A DNA stretch of 64,000 bases from Trochalopteron elliotii. Its lineage: Eukaryota; Chordata; Aves; Passeriformes; Leiothrichidae. Of the stretch, positions 51,114-61,146 are shown piece by piece. The stretch covers positions 4,606,946 through 4,670,945 of the forward strand of contig JANPWX010000077.1 of NCBI GenBank assembly GCA_024734555.1, given 5' to 3'. Made by a program: the position numbers and the translations under genes. Under the pieces are notes generated by a model. That model searched no databases and had not been told where the DNA came from. It saw nothing but the letters and a program-made list of their open reading frames with translations. Numbering within the stretch: the stretch's first letter is position 1; every line of letters starts with the position of its first letter.

Positions 51114-51620
51114 ACAGAATCAGAGAATCAATTAAGTTGGAAAAGACCTTTGTGACCATTGAATCCAACCAATGACTGAACACCTCCATATCAAACAGAC
51201 CGTGATACTTAGTGCTACATCCAGTCTTTTTTCAAACACCACCACCTTCCTGGGCAGCTCATTCCTGTGTCTAATCACCCTTTCTGTGAAGAAATGCCTC
51301 CTAATGTCCAGCCTAAACCTCTCCTGTCACAGCTTGAGGCTATGTCCTCTTGTCCTGTCATTAGTTGCCTGGGAAAAAGGTCAATCCCCAAATTTCAGGT
51401 GGTTGTAGAGAGTGATAAGGTTTCCCCTGAGTCTTCTCCAGGCTAAACAATCCCACCTCCTTCAGCTGTACCTTATAGCTTTTATTCTCCAGACCCTTCA
51501 CCAGCTTTGTTGCCCTTCTCTGGACCATGCTCCAGCACTTCTCACCTGAATTGAGGGGCACAGAAATGGACACAGGATTTAAGGTGTGGCCTCACCAGTG
51601 CTGAGCACAAGGGTGATTGT
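51114..51620 (-). mobile_element. CR1 LINE 3' part
   Basis: Minus-strand CR1. Plus-strand reading shows ACAGAATCAGAGAATCA (a decayed octamer tail), TTGGAAAAGACCTTTGTGACC, CACCACCTTCCTGGGCAGC, TTCTGTGAAGAAATGCCTCC, CTCTTGTCCTGTCATTAGTTG, CCTGAGTCTTCTCCAGGCTA and GTGGCCTCACCAGTGCTGAG. The element is 5'-truncated near 51620. Two short frames inside it (51172-51408 plus, 51361-51573 minus) are by-products. Confidence 0.95.
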
Positions 51621-53414
51621 TAGCCCAGCATCACCTAGTTGTACCCTTCGGCCTGATGTAACACATATTCTTTGTTAGGATCTGTGTATCTGTGGACAAT
51701 CTTTGCTACAAGGGATCTGAGGACCCTTGAGAATTCCAATATTCTTTTCGCAGAATCCATTTTAGATTAGGCTTAAAATATGTCTTGAATAACACTTGCA
51801 GAGATTACTGAGTTTCTCTTTGCAACAAAAGGACTTACATTTTTAATTTACCAAGAAAAAAATCTCAAGTACCTTGCTCACACAGGCTTAATAACAGAGA
51901 CTGAAATTTTATCTGAACCAATAGTAGCTTCTAGATAGTATAAGGAAGGAATCAGCCTCTGTCTGTGGCTTTGAACAAGAGATAAGATAGCGATTCCCTA
52001 CACCATTGTCCTAAATACAAATCAGTGTGGACAACAATGATGACTGATACTTTTACACAGGTGAGTTTCTCAACAGGAAGATAAGCAGACACATTATACT
52101 CCATTTTACAATGTGTTGGAATTCTAGTGTTGGCATGAGAATGGTGATGCTCTGCATGGACTGGTGCAGTTCATGCTTAGTACTAGAGGGAAATAAGACT
52201 TGGGAACACCTCACTGGTGTTCTACATTAAGGTGGCCATGAGAAGGGCTTCCCATTTGCAGATCCTTGACACAGAAGCAAACTTGCAACTGTAGCTGCAA
52301 CTCTAGCTGAGGGGAGATAGTATTTATCCTCAAAATTTTGGATGAACCCATCCAAATTTTTTGCTTAACAGATGAAGTGCTGCAGCAGTTTGTTCCTTGC
52401 AGAAATTACTTTTGAGTAGATATGCAGCAGCAATTGGGAAAGTAGCCAGAGCATAAGGTGTCCTGCAGTGTTCTTGAATTAGAGTGAGTAGGAAGTTTTA
52501 CTAGATAAATACAACTGTAGGTGCACTGAGACTAAAAGCTGAAGTCCTGGCAGACTTGTTTTTGCGGTAGTCATGTTTAACAATGCTCTAGCTCTAACTC
52601 TCAGTGGTGTACTTCAACTGAAATGTAAAACACGAGTGAGAGCACAGGTGTTTGTCACACACCTAATAAGCAGCATCAAAAAAAAAAAAGTTTTCTAATT
52701 TTTTATGGTGAAAAGGTGCCCAGAATAATTGTGTTTTCATGACTTTTTTCCCCCGCCCCCCCCACTGGCACACTTGCATGTGCAGTCTTTCCTCTTCAAC
52801 ACAAACATATGATGTTTGTTATGGAATCAAAATTCAAGGGAAAGCCTTTGGTCTTGAGAATCCATTAGAAAGCTTAATTTTTTTTCCTGTGTATTTTTGA
52901 TACGTAATTAATTGCAGAGGAACGATGTGCCAAGCACTACCTGTCCTGTGTAAGAGAACACAATACCCAAAAAAGGCACAGTGGCTTGATTTTAGACTGT
53001 ACACACTGGCATAAGAGTAGAGGTAAAAAAGACTGAATTAACTTCTAATATAGCTACTAATTTGAGACTTCACCAAGGCCACACTGTACAAAGTAGACAG
53101 GTCAGCTTATTCTAGAACAGCTTGAGGGTCTCTAACATACTGCTGCATTCTATTGTCAAGACATGGCCTTATACATTTAAATGTATCTGGCTTTCAGATG
53201 TTTTACAAAAGTTATATTTTACAAAAATTATTCCCTAAATTATCTACGCAATTATTCAGTTCTAACTTTTCCAACAAAAATGTAACATAACCCAGGATTA
53301 CGGTAGGATTCTTTACCATTGCAGACTACACATATGACACTGGATTCCAGGGCTTCAAGGATGGAGCAACTATGCACCATGATTTGTAAGTCTGAGTGCT
53401 ATGACAGCAGGAAG

Positions 53415-53429
53415 AAAAAAAAAAAAAAA
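53415..53429. repeat. Poly-A run
   Basis: 15 consecutive A, no LINE or processed pseudogene recognised upstream. Confidence 0.9.
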
Positions 53430-56400
53430 GAAACCAAACATGATTACATATATCTCAAACACAGATTCAACAGGGAGGGATGAGCTTACTTTAATCCCTC
53501 TATACACTTATAATGCCAAGTAGTTCTCCACTCTTCCTTTTCCATCCCTAGAAATTACTAGAGGATATCTAAGAAATGGTTGGTTTTCTGCAATTTCTAC
53601 TTAAGTATATGTGACATTTTAAGGCTTGCTTATGGCCACAGAAGCTATTAATCATCTACCTAAAATTTATCATCAGAAGATAAACAGGTCCTCTAGCAAT
53701 TTGCAAGAATCTGTCCCACCACCCTAGGAGCACTTTTTTTGAAGGCATGTGCATATCTTTCTTTACTGAGATTTAATACTTCTAGAGTAGATGCACTGTG
53801 GATTCAACATTTTTTAGTTTAATTTTCCCCCTGCAGCACAGAACTGAATAAAAAAGATTTATTATTCAGTGTTCAAAGGTAGATATTTTGCTACAAAGTT
53901 GAAACAAGAGGTCAGGCTTTTCACTGTGCAAGCAAAAACACAAGCAAAGAAAACAGAAGCCTGGATCCATTTTCCTCACTGCTTACATTTCTAGCGTTAC
54001 TTATCTTATATCCATGTGTATCTCAGAAATTGCATTTCTTCACATCTGTTCTGTTCTTCCCTCAGCACTCACTGACAACTATGGATTTTTAAAGCAGTCT
54101 CAGCACAGAGTTGGTAACACATCCTTTGGAGTCTGGATCTCATCCTGCTCTGTCTGAGGCTCCTGTACAGGAGCTTTGAAGTCTGGTGGCCTCATTGTCC
54201 ACACTATAATCCCACAGGAGCATCTCTAGTCCCAGTGCATTTTCCTCTCCCATTTCTCTCCAGTTGATTTTTTTGTCATGTTAACTGGCAGAGATACAGA
54301 TAACTCTGTCAGACAGAAGTCTGGGCTATCACCCATGATATTCATACTCCTTTTACCTACTTCCACTCCAGGTGGGATACTTACAACAAATTAGAAGTCC
54401 TTCAGATTTACAGATAGCAAAAGAGAAAACTTAATGTAATTGTTATTTATCTCCTGAGAAAGTTCTTGACACTTTTTACTTTTTGTAGGCACAATATCTT
54501 ACCAAGGCAGGTGACAGATACTGTGATGAAGTCATGCATCAAACTTGTTTCTCCATAAGGTACAGGTAGTTTTGAGGGCCCTGATGCCACAGAATTACAT
54601 CTACAATGTAAGATCACAAACCCCTGCAGCACTGGGGATGTTAAGAGGAATTTGTTCATTTTTTTTCTTTCTAAGGTTCTAGCATAAATAATAGAGATCT
54701 CTATCCATATGTCTCTTGTTGTTTGCATTCTTAATTGCTAACACAACACATCAGGGAATTAAATCTGAAGTCAACTAATAGCATTAGGTCAATAAAGGAT
54801 TAAGCTTAGGAAAATGCTTCCTACAAAATAATTTGAGATACATTTGCTCTTTCTGCTTTGTGGTGGTAGGAATTGTAACATTTGCTGGTGGAAGATTAAT
54901 TTCCATATAACCTGTCTAATAAATATATATCATAGTGTCTTAGAAAAATGGAGAATGGATTGTTTAATTTTCCTTAGAATGCAGCTATCTGGTCTGCCTG
55001 AGCACCAGATATTTGTTCTCTTGATGGTAAGATATTTTTTATTAAAGTAGGTAGTGAAGATGGCATTGAGAGCACCTGAGGTCTTTGTAGAAGTAACTGG
55101 AACTGTGGCCATTATAAACGACTTTTCTTTTTTTTTTATTGTTGTTTGTATATGCATTCTCAGATATTTTAACTGCAATTTATAGTAACAGCTAAGCCTA
55201 AAAACCTCTTAGAAACACATCATCAATCAAGCTGAAAATAGTTGTCTTTCATCTTAAAGTTGTTAAGCTTCCAAGTAGCTATCTTTAAACTGGTCCAGAC
55301 ATATATAGATAGCATTCATGTTCATGACTTTACATATTCATTATTTTTCTTTAATTTTCTATTCTCAGCAGCATCTTTTTCAACTTTGAAATGTCAAGAC
55401 TGTTCATTAGAATTAATTCTCTAGTAGTGTCTACCACAAGGTCACTGTCATAAGCTGTTTTTGTGCCATTTGCTCTGAATATTTAAAGAACAAAGTTGAA
55501 AAACAAAACGAAACATAGTATTACTTATAAGAAGCTCTTAACGAACATTCTGCATAGCAGTCTAAACTGACTGAAAAAATACCTTTAAAACTGCTACAGA
55601 GAATGAAACAGAAAAGGAGCAAATCCAAATAAAGTGCATTATTTCACTCCAAGTCCACAACGTGTCTGCAAGTTAAATATCGTATTTCTTTTTGCCCTGT
55701 TCTCCAATAGCATTTAACAGACAGAGAAGGCAGAAAAACTTGATGAGAGGGAGAAGAGGAATTCAGAATTATTTCTATTCAAGGACAAATTAATAGATTT
55801 GTCAGTTCAGTGAGGAAAAAAGACAAATGACCAGAAAGATGAAAAAAGTTTCTCATTTAAGAGTTACTTAGTGAGACTGGTTGAGAAAAGTTTGTTTATT
55901 GTTTGCAGCACAGGAATATGTATGAATCTGGGGGTGATGGGTTAGAACAAAATAGAGAAGGCATTCCTTTATGTAATGGTCTACAGCTACCTGCTGTACC
56001 CTGTACCACGGGGAATAGTTTTCCAGAAGTTGTTTGGGATATAAAAATTTTATCTGGGTTCAAAAGTTTATTGAATGAAATCACACAGGAAAATACAATA
56101 TTTGGCTTCTGCTCTTTCTGAGTCACAGAAAGCTGTTCTAAATCGGGCAGCGTGTACAGATACAGAAATCATTAGAAGCCTGCCTAGATCTGACACTCCC
56201 CAGGTATCACTGCCAATCCAACTCAGAAATTCAGGAACATTAATTTTTTACACTGATTTGGTAAAAAAACATTTTTATATTCATATGTAATTTGTAATAG
56301 GAACATGAAGAAGACATTTTACTGTTTGTTTGCTAACAATGTGATGAAAATCCAAGGTTGTTATATATAAAATTTTTTCTTCCCTCGCTTGACTAAGAAC

Positions 56401-56808
56401 TGCATAAAAACATTAAACTTAGTAACTTGAACATATTGGATCCTACTCTTTCAGGTCTCATTTTTAAACATGTAATATAAAACACACCTTTTTCCCTCTC
56501 TTCTTTTGTCTCTGTAATTTGCATTGATTTGTCGATCACATAAATTGCATATTAATGTCATATTAAAATGTTTGTTTTTTCATTATTCCATACTTTTTTC
56601 AATGAAATTGTGTTATTCTCTGGAGATGAGTAAAAACAAATCACTGAAACTCTTTTATTGGGAAAATCTGATTTATTGTATTTTCTTCACATATATAGTT
56701 TTGTGAGTAGTTCATACCCAGACAGCCAGAGAGAAAATCTGAAAATAACCTGTCTCAAAAAATGTTTAGAATACCATGGATCAAAACAGTTAGGATGCCT
56801 GATCCAGA

Positions 56809-56876
56809 GGAAAAAAAAAAGAAAAAAAAAGATAAAAAAGATAAAGAAAAAAGGAAAAAAAAAGGGTAAAAAGAAG
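56809..56876. repeat. A-rich purine tract
   Basis: Long A runs broken by G, GAT and GG. Its frames give poly-Lys and are artefacts. Confidence 0.9.
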
Positions 56877-58482
56877 CCTTCTCGTAAATTAATGTTCAGC
56901 TTTGACGATGTTTATGGCCTGAAGTACTGATACAAGAGAAACGATTTAGTCCTTTGCATAATCAGAATTATACTATAACCTACTCCATAAGCATCTTTTA
57001 TATGGCTAAGAAAAATAAAACAGTTTAAAAAATTGCAGGAGAGGAAACAATCTTCAATTCATATATGAACCCCCATATATATGAGCACTATAAGAAATGA
57101 ATGTGACCAAAAACCCTGGCAAATCATTATAGAGTGATATAAGGCATCATTATGCAAAATCATTCACTTTCCAGCTCTTACCAATGCTTGTCTGAATACA
57201 AAACCAAATTCTAAAAAGAAGCAAAATATTTGGTAAAAAGGACAGACAGAAATGGGAAATAATAAGAATATTCTCTTCTTTGTTCTGTTGTCAAACAAAT
57301 AGGGCTGTTGAATCTATTTGATACTGCCAGAACATATTTTAAGGTTTTCAGTGAATGTATACTTACATCAGATAATATCACAGTAGTTTTCATACTCATC
57401 AATTCTATAAAATTATATTCCTGGCTTCTGCAGAGGAGGATTCATTTAATTGCAAATTTTTCTTGTGGTTAGATTTATTTTAATTCTTTTTATGTATCTT
57501 TTTTAACCAAGAACAGAATCAATGCATCAATGAAATTGCCAGTTTAAATCATAAATGTTGGCGGAGTTGAAAACTGTGATGAAGAAAACACACTAAAAAC
57601 AGAAGACGTGGAGAGCAGGGTAGGAAAGATGTGGGCCTTTATAAAAACACCATTATAAACTTTGTTATTCCTTGGTTATATTCTAATTGTTCCTTGACTT
57701 ATCCTTATATTTGTAATTATGTACCCTTTTTGCTAGACAGTTCTGTGCATTTGCTATTTTACAGGTGAAAAGGTACTTTTTAACATCTATTCTGCATTGT
57801 TTTTCTTTCATTTCCACTTGTGCTTACTGGGCTTGTCATCTGAAATCATCTGGAAATAGTTTCTTTTGCAGTTATTAACCAGTCCATTTAACAATATGAG
57901 CACTTTAACATGGTCTTACTCTTTTCCAGTCATCTTTTCCTTTCTTTTCGTCTGAACAGAAAATGACTTTTAAAATCTCTGCAATTACTATTTTCAGGAG
58001 GGCAATATTACTGTGAAATTTTTATTTTGTCTACACAAATACTATGCTGCAGCTTCTTCTCAAATACATGAAAGTATAAAACTGCTGTGATGACAAATCA
58101 CTCTGATTAATAAAAAACATAATTAACATATTTTCATATATTAAAGCACTCATCATTAGCAGGTAATCTAATCAAGGAAACAAGGAGGTTTTTGGGCTTT
58201 TTTCAGAGTAATTGGAATTATTTCCCCCATATTGTAAGTATCTAAATCAATGATTGGATTAATAATAGTTTCAATTATTAGGATAAATAATTCTGAAGGT
58301 AATAGCTTTACTTCAAAGGCTGAGAAATGTTTAGAACATTTAAAACATTTATTTTTTTCTGTTTATAGCTGGAAGGCCCACAATATTATCTGAATGTAAA
58401 GGACAAAAATATTTAAAAAATAGACTTCTGCTTATAAACAGAAGGGAAGAAAATGCAAAATCAGAGATTTAAAACAAAAACT

Positions 58483-60290
58483 AATCACAGAATCACAGAA
58501 CAGGTGAGGCTGGAAGGGACCACTGGGTCCAACGATTCCTAGTAAAGCACGTTGACCAAGAGCAGATTGCACAGGTGTGCATCCTGGAGGATTCTGAAGG
58601 ACAAAGAGACCCCACAACTGCTCTGGACAGCCTGTTCCAAAGCCATCACCCTCAAAGCAAAATGATTTTTCCTCATATTCATATGGAATTTCCTGTGTTA
58701 CTGCTTCCACCAGTTGCCCCTTGTCCCATCACTGGGCACCTCTGAAAAGGTCTGGTCCCATCCTCTTGACACCTGCCCTTCAGTGATTTGTTGTCTTTGG
58801 TAATGTCTCTCTTCTCGAGGCTGAAGAGGCCCAGCTCCCTCAGCCTTTCCTCATGAGATGCTCCAGGGCCCTACACACCTTTGTTGCCCTGCGCTGGACC
58901 TGCTCCAGGAGGTCCATGTCTCTCCGTTACTGAGAAGCCCAGAACAGGACACAGCACTGAAGATGTGGTCACACCAGGGCTGAGCAGAGGGGCCGTGTCC
59001 AGTCCCGCTGTAACAGGGGAGTTAGGAAGCATTCTTTTTGATGGACTTCTCAGACAAAAATAAAGCGCAAACGCGGCAATATTACATCTGAGAACTGTTT
59101 GTTGATAAGGAAAGATAGGTGTTCCTCCCGAAAGGGGGACAGAGAAGGGAGCAAAGAGGAGAAAAGAGAGACAGAGCGAAACAGAAGACAAGGACAGCGT
59201 TACCGCTGTATCTCAGGCGCCCTGCTGGCGTCAGCTCGGCAGACGGAGCCTGTGTGCTGCGAGCTGCGATGGATCTGCATGGCTCCCGCGGAGGCTGGGC
59301 GCGATTTCTAAGCAGCAGCTGGCCCCGTGTCCCTTCCATGGGTGAAGAACAGGCTGCCGTGGCTGCTGCCGTGCCCACGGGCGCACTCAGGACAGCCACG
59401 GCTCCCAGTGCCGGGGCGCGGCAGCGGCTTCGTGGGGAGGGGACAACACGAGGGTGTCGTGGGTCCAGGCTGCCTCGGGGAGAGGCAAAGCGGCGCAGGG
59501 CAGGTGTGGACAGGGAAGACAGACAGGGAAAAAGCAGGGAGAAAAAGGTAAGGGGGAGAAGGGGGGCCAAGCTGAGCCTCCAGGTGAGTCCCCACTCCCT
59601 CCAAGAAAAACAAATCAAAACGCCCCCAGCTGAGTCGCAGTTCACTGCTTTTGTGCGCTCAAGCTCCTCCTATAGCCCGATTTCCCTGGCATTTTTCCCG
59701 GGCAGTCGGGGATCTGCCGCCGCTGCCCAGTGCGAGGTTGTCTTTGCAGCCCGATGGTGGAAGTTTCTCTGCCCTGATCGGCTGTCAGGAGAAGTGTCCC
59801 CGGGGACAGGGACGTGCACAGCCTTTATTGTAGTTTTTCACCTAACGTATAACATATGTTGAGGCATAAATAAAAATCAGACTGGTCCCTCTCAAGCCGA
59901 ATCACTTCCCTCGACCTGCTGGCAATGCTCTTCCTGCTGCACCCCAGGATAGCATTTGCCTTTTTGGTCCCCAGGGCACACTGCTGGCTCGTGGACAGCT
60001 CGCTGTCCACCAGGACCCCCAGCTCCTTCTCCCAGGGCTGCTTTCCAGGTCGGCCCCGAGCCTGTGCTGGTGCCTGGGATTATCCTTTTCCAGTGCAGGA
60101 CCTTACATTTGCCTCTCTTTAATTTACTTATGTTCTTTTTCTGCCCAACTTCCCATCTTGTCCAGGTGTCTCCAGATGACAGCACAGCTTTCTACTGGGT
60201 CAGCCACTCTTCCCAGTTTTGTGTCATCAACAAGCTCAAAAAAAGGCTGGTGCAACTGTCTGCTCAGTTGCTCCAATTGCTCTTCCTTTG
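58483..60290 (-). mobile_element. CR1 LINE, split by an LTR insertion
   Basis: Minus-strand CR1 whose 3' tail is intact: AATCACAGAATCACAGAA (58483-58500) is two octamers. From 58501 to 58995 it follows the CR1 3' UTR and ORF2 end (GGCTGGAAGGGACCACTGGG, CTCTTCTCGAGGCTGAAGAG, GATGTGGTCACACCAGGGCTG). The match then stops at CAGAGGGGCCG and resumes at 59900 with AATCACTTCCCTCGACCTGC, continuing through CACACTGCTGGCTCGTGG, CAGGACCCCCAGCTCC and AGTGCAGGACCTTACATTTG to GTGTCATCAACAAGCTC. It then fades near 60290. The two parts are consecutive in the CR1 consensus, so one element was interrupted. 5'-truncated and not functional. Confidence 0.93.
58996..59894. mobile_element. CpG-rich LTR-type insertion (probable solo LTR) nested in CR1
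   Basis: 899 bp inserted into the CR1, starting TGTCCAGTCC and ending CCCTCTCA. The flanking pentamers ggccg (58991-58995) and agccg (59895-59899) differ at one base and fit a 5-bp target-site duplication. TG...CA ends plus a short duplication indicate retroviral-type integration. The body is strikingly GC-rich and dense in CpG, unlike the rest of the window. AATAAA motifs exist in both directions (plus 59060 and 59869; minus near 59827), so orientation is unresolved. Two splice-donor-like sites lie on the plus strand (AAAAAG|GTAAGG near 59548 and CAG|GTGAGT near 59586). A plus-strand frame is open for 247 codons (59119-59862); its Arg/Ala/Ser-rich composition reflects base composition and I recognise no protein. 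No gag, pol or env sequence was seen. Confidence 0.65.
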
Positions 60291-60450
60291 CTGAGGAATA
60301 ACTATGAAGAGATGAACTGTGAGCAGGATAGAGGTAACAATTTGGCTACTGCCAGTGGGTTGCTGTGGGTGAGGAGAATCTCAAGGGGAGATAAAATTAT
60401 TGCTACTATCCACAAAGTGAAATTAAAATTGTAGAGATTATTTCATGTGA

Positions 60451-60479
60451 ATTGGGACACCTAAGGAAGGTGTCCCAAT
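60451..60479. repeat. 12-bp perfect hairpin, 5-nt loop
   Basis: ATTGGGACACCT (60451-60462), loop AAGGA, AGGTGTCCCAAT (60468-60479). Mixed base composition makes this less likely to be chance than AT-only palindromes. It lies about 160 bp beyond the end of the split CR1. Confidence 0.9.
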
Positions 60480-60982
60480 AAAAAGGTTTGTAACTAGTAG
60501 AAGGAGAGGAGTGAAAAAATCCAACAATTCTTCTGGAAAATATTTAATTAAATTGTATTTGAAGTTATTCCCTTCTCCGTAGTCCAGCATGGTGGAAGAA
60601 TCTGGTTTACTATACCTGCTAAAACTAAAAGCAAAATATATTTCTGTCAGATGGTCCAAAACTGCTGATAACATTTTCAAATTAAAAATTAAGGTTTAGT
60701 TTCTGGACACACCATACTCCATGCTGTAAAAAGCATCAGTTTACTCCAGACATTTGGCAAGAGTACCATAATGAATGCTCAGTTTAGAATAACGTTAAAA
60801 GTCACAGAACTAAGAACACAGTTGCAATTCTTGTATTCTGTTTTTCATTGTGATGACTGTAAAATTAAAATGCAAATTAGGTCTAATTTTAAAAAATGTA
60901 ATTACCTTCAAAATGTGAAAAAAAAAATTCACACAGAAATCTATTAGAAAGAATAATTGAGGAATCTGCAATTCCTTTTCAG

Positions 60983-61031
60983 GAAGTGAAAGGGGAAAGG
61001 GAAAGTGAAGAGAAAGGCAAAGGAGAAGAAA
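60983..61031. repeat. Purine-rich GA tract
   Basis: GAAGTGAAAGGGGAAAGGG then GAAAGTGAAGAG and further A/G sequence; shares a 19-base word with 24338-24405. Confidence 0.85.
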
Positions 61032-61108
61032 TATTTAATGAAGTTTTCAAGCCATGTAATTTCTATTTGGCTTAATTCATCTAATATCTAAGTAAAATTT
61101 TCAAATTT

Positions 61109-61146
61109 GGGTTTTTTTTGTTTATTTATTTTTTGGGTTTTTTTTA
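61109..61146. repeat. T-rich low-complexity tract
   Basis: T runs with GGG and GTTTATTTA interruptions. Confidence 0.88.

Larger units (their letters stand above)
51621..58482. other. Long unique AT-rich stretch, no gene confirmed
   Basis: No gene supported. A poly-A run (53415-53429), a C-rich patch (about 52751-52764) and a purine tract (56809-56876) are present. Around 55895-56126, minus-strand sequence with two AATAAAC motifs and a 76-codon frame resembles a decayed LTR or transcript end, but I cannot name it. Confidence 0.5.

Noticed and set aside
59119..59862. 247-codon plus-strand frame, the longest in the window free of N
   Set aside because: It lies inside the GC-rich LTR-type insertion, where stop codons are rare by composition; Arg/Ala/Ser/Gly bias and no recognised domain. 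Overlapping long frames occur on the other strand too.
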